NCBI RefSeq assembly: GCF_000498475.1
Contig: NZ_AVBI01000015.1
Coordinates: 1-58,755, forward strand
Origin: Flavobacterium cauense R2A-7
Lineage (GTDB): Bacteria > Bacteroidota > Bacteroidia > Flavobacteriales > Flavobacteriaceae
Reading direction: 5' to 3'
Length of the DNA: 58,755 nucleotides
Below the pieces are notes generated by a model. It was not told the DNA's origin. It saw only the letters and a program-made list of their open reading frames with translations, and ran no database searches. Positions 37,159-45,274 of this stretch are shown here, piece after piece. The number at the start of each line of letters is the position of its first letter. Positions within the stretch are counted from its first letter, which is position 1. The position numbers and the translations under genes were made by a program.

Positions 37159-38136
37159 ATGAAATTGAGAAACTTTTTAGTAGTATTTTTTGCAGTGGCA
37201 GGAAGCTATGCATCATTCGCACAGTCGAACTTGTTGAATGCTAAAACTCCTGATGAAATCGGGAAGAAGACTGCTGCGCAAATGAATGCGGATAATGATA
37301 AGCCACTTCCTTACGGGTATGTTCACGATCGTGATATCCTTATGGGAAAAGCTATTTGGGAAATTGTTGACTTGGATGAAAGAGTTAATTTTCCTATGTA
37401 TTATCCAATTGATTCAGTAAACATTGGAAGCGATAGACGTTCTTTGTTTGATGTTCTTATAAAAGGAATCAAAACGGGAAGAATAACTGAAGTGTATACT
37501 GATGATTATTTCAATACTAAGAAGACTCTTAAAGACATGGCTTCTTCGTTCACTTACATTGATACTACTCAAGCAGGTAGAGATGAGATTAATACTTACT
37601 ATGATCAGTATTTCCCTCAAGCTAAAACTGTACGAAAAAAAGTAAACGGTAAGTGGGTAACAGAAACTGTTCCTGGAACGCCAACTAAAGTTTTGGATCC
37701 TCAATACATTGACAAAAGAGAATTGACAGGTATTGATATTTCAGGATATAAAATTAAAGGTTACTGGTATTTTGATAAAAGACAAGGTGAATTGAAATAC
37801 AGAATGTTGGGTATTTGTCCAGTAGCTCCGGAAGCGAGAGATATTGGAGCTGAAAATCCTGATGTAATCGAGTTGTTCTGGGTGTACTTCCCGTCAATTA
37901 GAGATGTATTACATGAAAACAAAGCTTTCAATGACAAGAATTCAGCTATGCCTATTACGTTCGACCACTTGTTAAATGCTCGTCGTTTCAGCGCCGTGAT
38001 TTACAAAGAAGAAAACGTATACGGAGATAGAAAAATCGAAGACTACATGAAAGAGAACTCTCAGATGCAGTTATTAGAATCTGAGCGTGTAAAAGAGAAA
38101 ATCCGCAACTTCGAGCAAGATATGTGGAACTACTAA
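37159..38136 (+). CDS. gldN: Gliding motility / type IX secretion protein GldN
   Basis: A 325-residue periplasmic protein with a signal peptide (MKLRNFLVVFFAVAGSYASFAQ). It forms the ring with GldK. Family signatures: DKPLPYGYVHDRDILMGKAI, WEIVDLDERVNFPMYYP, and YWYFDKRQGELKYRMLGICP. It is the last gene of the operon and is followed by a strong terminator. Confidence 0.96.
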   Translation: MKLRNFLVVFFAVAGSYASFAQSNLLNAKTPDEIGKKTAAQMNADNDKPLPYGYVHDRDILMGKAIWEIVDLDERVNFPMYYPIDSVNIGSDRRSLFDVLIKGIKTGRITEVYTDDYFNTKKTLKDMASSFTYIDTTQAGRDEINTYYDQYFPQAKTVRKKVNGKWVTETVPGTPTKVLDPQYIDKRELTGIDISGYKIKGYWYFDKRQGELKYRMLGICPVAPEARDIGAENPDVIELFWVYFPSIRDVLHENKAFNDKNSAMPITFDHLLNARRFSAVIYKEENVYGDRKIEDYMKENSQMQLLESERVKEKIRNFEQDMWNY

Positions 38137-38161
38137 TAGTGAATTTCTTTTTTAAATATAG

Positions 38162-38195
38162 AAAAACTCCAACCTTAAATGGTTGGAGTTTTTTA
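38162..38195 (+). terminator. Terminator of the gldKLMN operon
   Basis: ACTCCAACC (38166-38174) pairs with GGTTGGAGT (38181-38189) around TTAAAT, followed by a T-run. Confidence 0.9.
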
Positions 38196-38205
38196 CTTTT
38201 GTACC

Positions 38206-39261
38206 ATGATAGATTATTTAATTGTAGGCTCTGGTTTAGCAGGTATTTGTTTTGCAGAAACGGCTATGCGAAACGGAAAGACCTTTTTGCTCATTGATGA
38301 TTTTTCGGTTTCTTCTTCAAAAGTGGCTGGAGGTTTGTATAACCCTGTTATTTTAAAACGTTTTAGCCTTGTTTGGAAAGCTGCGGAACAACTTGAGTAC
38401 GGATTACAATTTTATGAGAGTATCGAAAAGAAATTAGGAGTAAACTTTGTGCATCCACTTCCGGTTTATCGAAAATTTGTTTCGGTTGAAGAACAAAATA
38501 ATTGGTTTACCGCCAGCGATAAGCCTAAACTTTCTCCTTTTCTTTCGTTGGAGATCGTTACCAAAAAATATAATGGAATTGATTCGCCCTTTGGTTTTGG
38601 CGAAATCTTCCGAACAGGATACTTGGATATGAATGTTTTTCTGGATAGTTGCAATCATTTTTTTTCTACTCAGAAATTACTTTTAAACGAAACATTTGAT
38701 TATTCGTTAATCGAATCTAATCAAGAGTATGTTCAATACAAAGATATTCAAGCTAAACACCTCATTTTTGCTGAAGGATTCTCTATGCACAAAAATCCTT
38801 ATTTCAATGATTTGCCCCTTGATGGTACCAAAGGTGAATTGTTGATTATCAAAGCGCCTAAAATGGATTTGGATGTAATTATCAACTCCAATTTATTCAT
38901 ACTGCCGTTGGGTAATGATCTATATAAAATTGGTGCCACTTATAATTGGTCCGATAAAACAAGTACGCCTACGCCTGAAGGAAAAGCGGAACTGTTAATT
39001 CGACTAATGGAGCTGTTAACCTGCGATTTTGAAGTGGTTGAACATCTTGCAGGCGTTCGCCCTACCGTTAATGACAGAAGACCTTTGGTAGGTGTTCATG
39101 CGGGGCATAAAAATCTGTATGTGTTAAACGGATTAGGGACCCGAGGGGTTATGTTAGGACCTTGGCTCGCAAAATCGTTGTTTGAATTCATAGAACAACA
39201 AGTTCCGCTTGATGACCAAATTAATATTCAACGATTTTATAAAAAAAGAGGAGCCTTGTAG
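38206..39261 (+). CDS. FAD-dependent oxidoreductase (DAO family)
   Basis: A 351-residue flavoprotein of the D-amino-acid-oxidase-like family. The FAD-binding Rossmann motif is at the N-terminus (MIDYLIVGSGLAGICFAETA, residues 1-20), and the C-terminal signature is LAGVRPTVNDRRPLVGVHAG, then NGLGTRGVMLGPWLA. The start at 38206 is chosen because an upstream ATG lies within the gldN terminator. The substrate is unknown; the family includes glycine oxidase and tRNA-modifying MnmC-like domains. It is separated from gldN by the operon terminator. Confidence 0.88.
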   Translation: MIDYLIVGSGLAGICFAETAMRNGKTFLLIDDFSVSSSKVAGGLYNPVILKRFSLVWKAAEQLEYGLQFYESIEKKLGVNFVHPLPVYRKFVSVEEQNNWFTASDKPKLSPFLSLEIVTKKYNGIDSPFGFGEIFRTGYLDMNVFLDSCNHFFSTQKLLLNETFDYSLIESNQEYVQYKDIQAKHLIFAEGFSMHKNPYFNDLPLDGTKGELLIIKAPKMDLDVIINSNLFILPLGNDLYKIGATYNWSDKTSTPTPEGKAELLIRLMELLTCDFEVVEHLAGVRPTVNDRRPLVGVHAGHKNLYVLNGLGTRGVMLGPWLAKSLFEFIEQQVPLDDQINIQRFYKKRGAL

Positions 39262-39272
39262 CTCCTTTATTT
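39246..39272. terminator. Weak convergent terminator
   Basis: GGAGC (39250-39254) pairs with GCTCC (39261-39265) around CTTGTA, flanked by A- and T-rich sequence; it overlaps the stop codon of the oxidoreductase and lies between two convergent genes. Confidence 0.45.
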
Positions 39273-39662
39273 TTTATGATTTTTCCAGTCTTTATCGAAA
39301 TGTACAAATATGTTAATCCAGATGTTTCTAGACAAACGCATAATTACCGGCATGAAGAAAATCAGTGTGGCAATGATGGCAATAAATGATACTTTCAGGT
39401 TCGTCCCTAAAAATAAATGACTGATGACAAAAGCGGCAACGCCAAAAGCAATCCCCACCCCATAACTCACATACATGGCACCATAAAAAAAAGAAGGTTC
39501 AATTTTATAACGCGTTCCACAATGACTGCAAGTGTCATTCATTTTAAGGGTATTCGATAAATGATACGGATTTTTGTCCAAATACATGCTTTCTTCCTGA
39601 CATTTAGGACAACTTCCTGTTAAAATGCTGTTTAGTTTGGATCCTTTTTTTAACATTTGCAT
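39267..39662 (-). CDS. DUF983 family membrane protein
   Basis: A 131-residue membrane protein with an N-terminal zinc-ribbon-like motif: C18-x2-C21 (SCPKCQ) and C45-x2-C48 (TCSHCG). Two transmembrane segments follow (about 62-83 and 88-110). The sequence SCPKCQEESMYLDKNPYHL is typical of DUF983. Function unknown. It is convergent with the FAD oxidoreductase and divergent from the ABC-F gene. Confidence 0.88.
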   Translation of the reverse strand: MQMLKKGSKLNSILTGSCPKCQEESMYLDKNPYHLSNTLKMNDTCSHCGTRYKIEPSFFYGAMYVSYGVGIAFGVAAFVISHLFLGTNLKVSFIAIIATLIFFMPVIMRLSRNIWINIFVHFDKDWKNHKK

Positions 39663-39721
39663 AAATTTTTATGTAAAGGTACTTCATTTAAGAATTTACC
39701 TATGTAACATTTGTCACTTTT

Positions 39722-41629
39722 ATGCTTAACATACACAATTTATCGGTTTCTTTTGGTGGTACGTACTTGTTTGAAGAGGTAACGTTTCGTTTGGGTGCAG
39801 GGGATAGAGTAGGACTTGTCGGAAAGAATGGTGCCGGTAAATCAACCATGCTTAAAATTCTTTCCAGAGACATTCAGCCGGATTCGGGAAGCATCGCTAC
39901 GGAAAAAGAAGTAAAAATTGGTTTCCTGCGTCAGGATATCGATTTTGTTAAAGGCAGAACCGTTTTGGAAGAAGCCTATCAGGCCTTTGAAGAAATCAAA
40001 CATGCCGAACTCAAAATCGATGAAATCAACCACCAGTTGGCTACAAGAACCGATTACGAAAGTGAAAGCTATTCCGAATTGATTGAGCAATTAAGCGATG
40101 TGACGCATCATTATGAAATTTTAGGTGGCTATAATTATGTTGGAGAAACCGAAAAAATCTTGTTGGGATTAGGTTTCAAACGCGAAGAATTCAACAATCA
40201 AACCGATACTTTCTCTGGTGGATGGCGCATGCGAATCGAATTGGCAAAATTATTACTGCAAAGCAATGATATATTGTTGCTGGATGAGCCTACGAACCAC
40301 TTGGATATCGAAAGTATCATCTGGCTGGAAGGTTTTCTAAGAAACTTCCCGGGTGTTGTGGTAATCGTTTCCCACGATAAAATGTTCCTGGATAATGTTA
40401 CCAACCGAACCATTGAAATTTCTTTAGGGAAAGCCTACGATTTTAACAAACCGTATTCGCAATATTTGGTTCTGCGTCAGGAAATCCGCGAAAAGCAATT
40501 GGCGACCCAAAAAAATCAAGCCAAAAAAATCGAAGAAACCGAAAAGTTAATCGAAAAATTCCGTGCCAAAGCGTCCAAAGCGTCTATGGCGCAATCCTTA
40601 ATCAAGAAATTGGACAAGGTGGAACGTATTGAAGTCGATGAAGATGATAATTCGGTAATGAATATTTCGTTTCCGGTTTCCGTTACGCCAGGCCGAGTAG
40701 TGGTAGAAGCCGAACACGTAACCAAAGCTTACGGCGACAAAACCATTTTAAAAGACATCAATCTGTTGGTGGAACGCGGCAGTAAAATCGCTTTCGTAGG
40801 ACAGAACGGACAGGGGAAATCCACCTTCATGAAAGCCATCGTCAACGAATTCGAATACGGCGGAAGCATCAAATTAGGTCATAACGTACAGTTGGGGTAT
40901 TTTGCCCAAAACCAGGCGGAATATCTCGATGGAGAATTAACGTTGCTGGAAACCATGGTTGAAGCGGCAACCGACTCCAATCGCTCCAAAGTGCGCGACA
41001 TGTTAGGTTCGTTCCTTTTCCGTGGCGACGATGTCGAGAAAAAAGTAAAAGTACTTTCCGGAGGTGAACGCAACCGTTTGGCGCTTTGTAAATTGTTGTT
41101 ACAGCCCATCAACGTGTTGGTAATGGATGAACCAACCAATCACTTGGATATTAAGTCTAAAAACGTCTTAAAAGCCGCTTTACAGCAATATGAGGGGACA
41201 TTGTTGCTTGTGTCGCACGACCGTGATTTCCTTCAGGGTATGTCGAACATCGTTTACGAATTTAAAGATCAGAAAATAAAAGAATATTTAGGCGATATCA
41301 ATTTCTTCTTAGAACAACGCAAACTGGAAAACATGCGCGAGGTGGAAAAGAAAGATGTCGAGAAAAAAGAAGCACCCAAGGAAAACAAAGCGCTTTCCTA
41401 TGAAGAGCAAAAAAAGAACAAAGCATTGCAAAACCGTCTGAGTAAAATTGAAAGTCAGATTCAGCAATTGGAAAAAGACATTCAAAATGATGATAAGGCC
41501 TTGGCTTCCAATTACGACAAACACGTCGAGGATGCGAAGTTTTTTGCCGCTTACGAAAAGAAAAAGAAGGACTTAGATCAATTGCTCGAGGACTGGGAAA
41601 CCGTTCAAATGGAAATCGATGCGTTGTAA
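39722..41629 (+). CDS. ABC-F family ATPase (Uup/Ets-like)
   Basis: A 635-residue soluble ABC-F protein with two ATP-binding cassettes: Walker A GLVGKNGAGKSTML (about 31-44) and AFVGQNGQGKSTFM (about 358-371), with LDEPTNHLDIESIIWL and MDEPTNHLDIKSKN. The linker and a C-terminal coiled coil (about 540-635) resemble Uup-type members. ABC-F proteins act on ribosomes (translation or antibiotic protection) and lack membrane domains. No antibiotic-resistance context is visible, so a housekeeping role is likelier. Confidence 0.93.
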   Translation: MLNIHNLSVSFGGTYLFEEVTFRLGAGDRVGLVGKNGAGKSTMLKILSRDIQPDSGSIATEKEVKIGFLRQDIDFVKGRTVLEEAYQAFEEIKHAELKIDEINHQLATRTDYESESYSELIEQLSDVTHHYEILGGYNYVGETEKILLGLGFKREEFNNQTDTFSGGWRMRIELAKLLLQSNDILLLDEPTNHLDIESIIWLEGFLRNFPGVVVIVSHDKMFLDNVTNRTIEISLGKAYDFNKPYSQYLVLRQEIREKQLATQKNQAKKIEETEKLIEKFRAKASKASMAQSLIKKLDKVERIEVDEDDNSVMNISFPVSVTPGRVVVEAEHVTKAYGDKTILKDINLLVERGSKIAFVGQNGQGKSTFMKAIVNEFEYGGSIKLGHNVQLGYFAQNQAEYLDGELTLLETMVEAATDSNRSKVRDMLGSFLFRGDDVEKKVKVLSGGERNRLALCKLLLQPINVLVMDEPTNHLDIKSKNVLKAALQQYEGTLLLVSHDRDFLQGMSNIVYEFKDQKIKEYLGDINFFLEQRKLENMREVEKKDVEKKEAPKENKALSYEEQKKNKALQNRLSKIESQIQQLEKDIQNDDKALASNYDKHVEDAKFFAAYEKKKKDLDQLLEDWETVQMEIDAL

Positions 41630-41670
41630 ATAGTTTAGGAGCGGATGGCTTGGGAATTGTATAAAGCCGT

Positions 41671-41751
41671 TTTCCCGCTGTCCGCTCAATCTTTTACGGG
41701 GTCTTCGAGAGCCTCAGCCCCCGTAAAAGGATGCCGCTCCCATCGGGGCTA
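41671..41751 (+). ncRNA. Dispersed structured intergenic element, copy B (Flavo-1-like candidate)
   Basis: Second copy: CCCGCTGTCCGCT at 41674 and AGGATGCCGCT, then CATCGGGGCTA. Its central hairpin is an 11-bp perfect stem (CTTTTACGGGG 41691-41701 with CCCCGTAAAAG 41719-41729) whose sequence differs from copy A. It is in the 228-base gap between the convergent ABC-F and GNAT-like genes, far from a start codon, which argues against a simple 5' leader role. Confidence 0.5.
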
Positions 41752-41817
41752 TGAGACTGCTAAAGGCATTTTTTGATGGTTTGTTTTTACGGCTTATCTC
41801 AGTTTTCTAAATTTCCG

Positions 41818-41856
41818 GCATCTGCTATCTGCTATCTACAATCTGCAAACTGACTA
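41818..41856. repeat. Degenerate CTGCTATCTGC phrase repeat
   Basis: Reiterated units such as CTGCTATCTGCTATC, then ATCTGCAAACTGACTACT, lie directly before the stop codon of the minus-strand 41857 gene. They resemble other ACTG-based phrases in the window. Confidence 0.35.
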
Positions 41857-43005
41857 CTATTTAAAAGGATTCCGCTGCTGCCAAACTGTTTCCGGTTCCA
41901 GCGATTTGAAAATCTTCCCGATAAATTTATGGATAACGGGATTGGAATGCTGCATAAAACCCACCATGTCATAAGGTTTGGCGCCCACAGAACTTTTAAT
42001 TTCCAAAGCCGTTCGGGCAAATATAATTTCCCTAAAACCTTTTTTAATCGAATACTTAATCATGTCGTACAACATATTTAAATATACCATCATTTCGCGT
42101 TGGTGTTCGTCGTCATAACCTAAAAAATAGGTGTCAATCGTGTCGCCGTTTTTAATCAGCGTGTTAAATCCAATGAGTTTTTCTTTCAGAAAATAACCAT
42201 AAAAAAGGAAGTTGTGTCCCAATTGTTTTTTGAGCTCGTAAAAATGGTTTTCCGCTAAAAAGAATGTGTTGAAGGGTGCGTTTTTAGAAACATTCAAATA
42301 TAAATTCTGAATTGTTGTATTGTGGCTTTCGATTTCGGACAATCCCATTTTCCGTTTTTCAATTCCGTCGAGTTTTTTATGGGCGCGTTTGTATTGGTCC
42401 CGGTATTTTTTGTTTAAAGCCGCAATGTAATCAGTATCGGAAGTCCATTGTTTGGGAATCGTGAAAATCATGTTGGGTTGCGTCGAAAACCGGTAAAACG
42501 ATTCGAATTCCGGAGCGTTTAAAACGGATTCATCTTCAGTGAAAAAATCCTTGAATGTGGTAAGGTGCACTTTTTTGCCTTGTTTTTTAAAACGCTGTTG
42601 CAGTTCTTTTGCAGCATCATGCAGCAATGAGATGCCTTGTTTTGCACCGAACTCTTTTGCAAAAACAAACGCATTCTGACCGGTAAGCATGTTGTTGCCG
42701 ATAAACAAAACGTGCGAGGTAAAGTTCCGAAATACAAAATTACGAACCGAAGTCTTAAAGCAATTGTCGCGTTCTCCAAAAGAACCTACCTGATTTAAAT
42801 CGATAAATTGGGAAAGCGCAATTCCTGTTAATTCTTCGTTGTCAAACAATCCGATGTAATGACAGGTCATGTTTTTCGGACGGGATGCATCAAGAACTTT
42901 CAGGTAATCCTTGGTGAGAAAAATATTCGATACGGCCAAAGTGTCCCAGGAATCAGGAATTTCGGCAACAGAAGAATATATTTTATAATGGTAGTGGTGT
43001 TTCAC
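41857..43005 (-). CDS. FemAB/GNAT-like acyltransferase-fold protein
   Basis: A 382-residue cytoplasmic protein resembling GNAT-fold proteins of the FemAB / DUF482 type. The C-terminal half has AALNKKYRDQYKRAHKKLDG, ENHFYELKKQLGHNFLFYGY and YLNMLYDMIKYSIKKGFREI, with a final ARTALEIKSSVGAKPYDMV (NxxxKxxxGa-type acceptor region). The N-terminal half has IFLTKDYLKVLDASRP. A peptidoglycan- or amino-acid-acylation role is plausible from the fold, but the substrate is unknown. It has no signal peptide. Confidence 0.7.
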   Translation of the reverse strand: MKHHYHYKIYSSVAEIPDSWDTLAVSNIFLTKDYLKVLDASRPKNMTCHYIGLFDNEELTGIALSQFIDLNQVGSFGERDNCFKTSVRNFVFRNFTSHVLFIGNNMLTGQNAFVFAKEFGAKQGISLLHDAAKELQQRFKKQGKKVHLTTFKDFFTEDESVLNAPEFESFYRFSTQPNMIFTIPKQWTSDTDYIAALNKKYRDQYKRAHKKLDGIEKRKMGLSEIESHNTTIQNLYLNVSKNAPFNTFFLAENHFYELKKQLGHNFLFYGYFLKEKLIGFNTLIKNGDTIDTYFLGYDDEHQREMMVYLNMLYDMIKYSIKKGFREIIFARTALEIKSSVGAKPYDMVGFMQHSNPVIHKFIGKIFKSLEPETVWQQRNPFK

Positions 43006-43011
43006 AAAGAA

Positions 43012-43040
43012 AAAAATCGCTCCACAAATGTAGAGCGATT
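43012..43040 (-). terminator. Terminator after the DUF1761 gene
   Basis: AATCGCTC (43015-43022) pairs with GAGCGATT (43033-43040) with a T-rich tail on the minus strand. It lies between the stop of the DUF1761 gene and the start of the FemAB/GNAT-like gene. Confidence 0.75.
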
Positions 43041-43064
43041 GTGGTATAATAAAATGTTAATTTT

Positions 43065-43553
43065 TTAAATCCATCGGCACACAACCGCGCCCATGATTGT
43101 CATCGAAACAATCCAATAGCCAGCATTGATCAGCATGTATTTCCAGGATTTTTGTTCAAATAAACCATTGATGCAAGTAATCGGCAAAGCTATGAAAAGA
43201 CCCGATGTGAATCCGTGCAATGCTCCGTGATGCAATGTTCGGAAGGCTGTGCCATAATCGGCCATGAAAGCAGCATAGGAGGGTAGTGCTTTGTCGATAA
43301 ATTCAGGACCGCCAATCATGCCCATGGCGCCCATTTGGTGTACCGTAAGTGCCGGCATAATGAAGGCAAGCATAAAGGAATAGAAGAAGGTCAGTCCAAA
43401 GATTTTCAACATGTTTCCTTGTTTTGCTTTTTCTTCGGTCATTCCGGATTCTTGCATCCAAATGGTTCCGAAAACTTTAGGATGGTACCATATAAACCCA
43501 ACAAGTAGTGTGACCAAAGCGGCTACTAATACTGCTAAAAAATTAAATTCCAT
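43065..43553 (-). CDS. DUF1761 family membrane protein
   Basis: A 162-residue membrane protein of the DUF1761 family. The chosen start, ATG at 43553, gives the N-terminal helix (MEFNFLAVLVAALVTLLVGF) followed by IWYHPKVFGTIWMQESGM, the family signature. Additional segments lie near residues 55-75, 105-125 and 135-155. No enzymatic motif is seen. Confidence 0.85.
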   Translation of the reverse strand: MEFNFLAVLVAALVTLLVGFIWYHPKVFGTIWMQESGMTEEKAKQGNMLKIFGLTFFYSFMLAFIMPALTVHQMGAMGMIGGPEFIDKALPSYAAFMADYGTAFRTLHHGALHGFTSGLFIALPITCINGLFEQKSWKYMLINAGYWIVSMTIMGAVVCRWI

Positions 43554-43664
43554 AAATAGTTTGTTTTTGGTTATTCTCAAATTTAACAAAAAGAAACGGA
43601 ATAAAAAAGCAGTGCTTTTTAATGCAATATTGAAAAGTATCCGGAATTTTAAAAGGCTGTTTTG

Positions 43665-44279
43665 TTAGGCGCAATTATCGAAACCATTTGGCATTGGTCG
43701 GTAGGCGTAGTATTGCAAAACTTCTTCGATGGCCAGTTGCATGGCTTTCTTAATGGGTACAATAACGTTACCCAATTTAAAATCGATTTGCGAAAGATTC
43801 ATGTAGTAATCGGTGAAAACCGGAACATAAAGTTTGTTGTTGATGGCTGTTGTAGCGGCATCAAAATTCGCTTGCTGTCCTTCTTTTATGATTTTGCAGG
43901 TAGCCAATCGGAGTTGTCCGTATTTGTCACTACTGGCGCCAAAGCCAAAAAGGCGGCAAACTAAACCACGATATTGGTAATTGCTGCAACTCCCTTTTTC
44001 GGGTTCCAGCAAAGAAAGCGGATTGTATAAATGGCAGGTAGGCGTTTCTTTTGCGCTTAATTCATTCAGCACTTGTTCGGCTTTGCTGTTTACAAAAAGA
44101 TGAAACGCATACGGTAAAAATTCTAGGGGAGAAGCGTCGATGTCCGGAGTACTGCAGCACTTTCCACAGCCGGCAATGCATCCAAGTTTGGTTTGGGTTT
44201 GGAATTCCGTAATTTCGGTTTCCAGTTTGTCAAACAATTGTTCGACCAGTTTTACTCTGCGCTCTATCGACATCGTCAT
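43665..44279 (-). CDS. YkgJ family cysteine-cluster protein
   Basis: A 204-residue protein with a YkgJ-type zinc or iron-sulphur-like cysteine cluster: GCIAGCGKCCSTPDIDASP near the N-terminus, then TCHLYNPLSLL, and GSCSNYQYRGLVCRLFGFGA. Two ATG codons (44279 and 44273) are both possible starts. YkgJ-family proteins are of uncertain function; the cluster indicates metal binding. It has its own gap on both sides and no obvious operon partner. Confidence 0.88.
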   Translation of the reverse strand: MTMSIERRVKLVEQLFDKLETEITEFQTQTKLGCIAGCGKCCSTPDIDASPLEFLPYAFHLFVNSKAEQVLNELSAKETPTCHLYNPLSLLEPEKGSCSNYQYRGLVCRLFGFGASSDKYGQLRLATCKIIKEGQQANFDAATTAINNKLYVPVFTDYYMNLSQIDFKLGNVIVPIKKAMQLAIEEVLQYYAYRPMPNGFDNCA

Positions 44280-44349
44280 TTTTTTTCCGAAGGTAGTATT
44301 ATTAGTGTTTTGTTGTTAGTATCTATCGAAAATAAATTAAAAAACATAA

Positions 44350-44377
44350 AAAAAACCACCAACTTTCGTTGATGGTT
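44350..44377 (-). terminator. Terminator after the J-domain/KTSC gene
   Basis: AACCACCAAC (44354-44363) and GTTGATGGTT (44368-44377) pair with one mismatch, with T-run on the minus strand after the stem. Confidence 0.65.
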
Positions 44378-44398
44378 CTGAATTTTAATCGAATAGAA

Positions 44399-44851
44399 TT
44401 ATTCAGCGGCAACTAGCTTGCTTGCGCTTCTGTATAGGAATTCATTGAAAATATGACGTTTTGCAAAACGATTTGGCGATTCTGCATTGATCATTTTGAT
44501 GTAGGTGTTTTTCGGAACGCCAAAATATTCAAACTGATTGCCGTCTAAAAAGCTAATGTACAAAACACCATTGTCCATGTAAAACTCCAAAATATTCGAA
44601 GTGGTTGTGGTTTTGATGTATTCGTCTTTGTCTTTTTCCTGAGTTTCCGGTGCAATGCTCACTAAAAAGTGGTAGGCTTCAATAATGGCTTTACTTCTTT
44701 CCTCGGCAGCCAAACGTTCAACAGGATCAGCAATAGTATCCGGATGGTCTTCCTTCATGCTGTTTCTGTAAATCGTTTTCAATTCTTTTAAAGTAGCCGT
44801 TTTGGTAACATCCAATAACTTTCGGTACTCGGCAATTTTTTTTGTGTTCAT
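44399..44851 (-). CDS. J-domain-like plus KTSC-domain protein
   Basis: A 150-residue protein whose start is best placed at the ATG at 44851 (MNTKKIAEYRKLLDV). The N-terminal half is J-domain-like, with the HPD tripeptide at 36-38 (KEDHPDTIAD) and helix signature LKELKTIYRNSM. The C-terminal half is a KTSC-like domain (ILEFYMDNGVLYISFLDG, then FGVPKNTYIKMINAES and a final FNEFLYRSASKL). A J-domain partner would be DnaK; the KTSC part has an unknown role and resembles peptidoglycan- or RNA-binding pockets only weakly. The combination is not one I know as common. Confidence 0.72.
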   Translation of the reverse strand: MNTKKIAEYRKLLDVTKTATLKELKTIYRNSMKEDHPDTIADPVERLAAEERSKAIIEAYHFLVSIAPETQEKDKDEYIKTTTTSNILEFYMDNGVLYISFLDGNQFEYFGVPKNTYIKMINAESPNRFAKRHIFNEFLYRSASKLVAAE

Positions 44852-44952
44852 GACATGTAAATAAAAAAGCAATTCTTTTACGAATGACTTTGATTAGCAA
44901 TAAGATAGCCCTGAAATCAAAGGAAATCTCTAATTATTGTTTTTTCAAAAAA

Positions 44953-44976
44953 AAAGAGAACCAAATGATTCTCTTT
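44953..44976 (-). terminator. Terminator of the tRNA operon
   Basis: AAAGAGAA (44953-44960) pairs perfectly with TTCTCTTT (44969-44976) and is followed on the minus strand by T-rich sequence. It is just beyond the tRNA copy at 44982-45054. Confidence 0.7.
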
Positions 44977-44981
44977 CTTAG

Positions 44982-45054
44982 TAGCGGGAACAGGACTCGA
45001 ACCTGTGACCTTCGGGTTATGAGCCCGACGAGCTGCCTACTGCTCTATCCCGCG
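44982..45054 (-). tRNA. Initiator tRNA-fMet (CAT), copy 2 (promoter-distal)
   Basis: 73 bases: acceptor CGCGGGA pairs with TCCCGCT except at the first position, a C1-T72 mismatch expected of initiator tRNA. D stem GAGC/GCTC, anticodon stem with three consecutive G-C pairs (TCGGG/CCCGA) next to anticodon CAT, and T arm ACAGG/CCTGT. The three G-C pairs and the 1-72 mismatch identify it as the initiator rather than elongator tRNA-Met. No CCA is encoded. It is identical to the copy at 45086-45158, 31 bases away. Confidence 0.93.
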
Positions 45055-45085
45055 ATGTACGGTTGTAATTTCAATAAATTCTTAG

Positions 45086-45158
45086 TAGCGGGAACAGGAC
45101 TCGAACCTGTGACCTTCGGGTTATGAGCCCGACGAGCTGCCTACTGCTCTATCCCGCG
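45086..45158 (-). tRNA. Initiator tRNA-fMet (CAT), copy 1 (promoter-proximal)
   Basis: The same 73-base sequence as 44982-45054, with the same C1-T72 mismatch, CAT anticodon and three G-C pairs in the anticodon stem. The two copies are probably co-transcribed on the minus strand. The flanks differ, so this is unlikely to be an assembly duplication alone. They lie between the J-domain/KTSC gene and the era region. Confidence 0.93.
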
Positions 45159-45248
45159 ATGTTTCGAGTGCAAAGGTACAACGAAATTTCATCCGTGCAA
45201 CAAAAACGATAAAAACTTTTTTTATTTCTACTATTCGCTTGTTATGAC

Positions 45249-45256
45249 TACCTTTG
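45249..45256 (+). promoter_or_regulatory. -7 box upstream of the era leader ORF
   Basis: TACCTTTG is a perfect TAnnTTTG element 18 bases before the ATG at 45275. There is no TTG at 17-23 bases. The position implies that the short ORF and era are both on one transcript. Confidence 0.5.
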
Positions 45257-45274
45257 TAGGCTAATATTTTTACT

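Noticed and set aside
44884..45126. An 80-residue plus-strand ORF across the tRNA region, ending GTGLEPVTFGL
   Set aside because: It is the antisense of the two tRNA genes. Peptides of this type are well-known annotation artefacts.
45086..45158. Possible selenocysteine or suppressor tRNA
   Set aside because: The anticodon is CAT and the features are those of an initiator tRNA, with a normal short variable loop.
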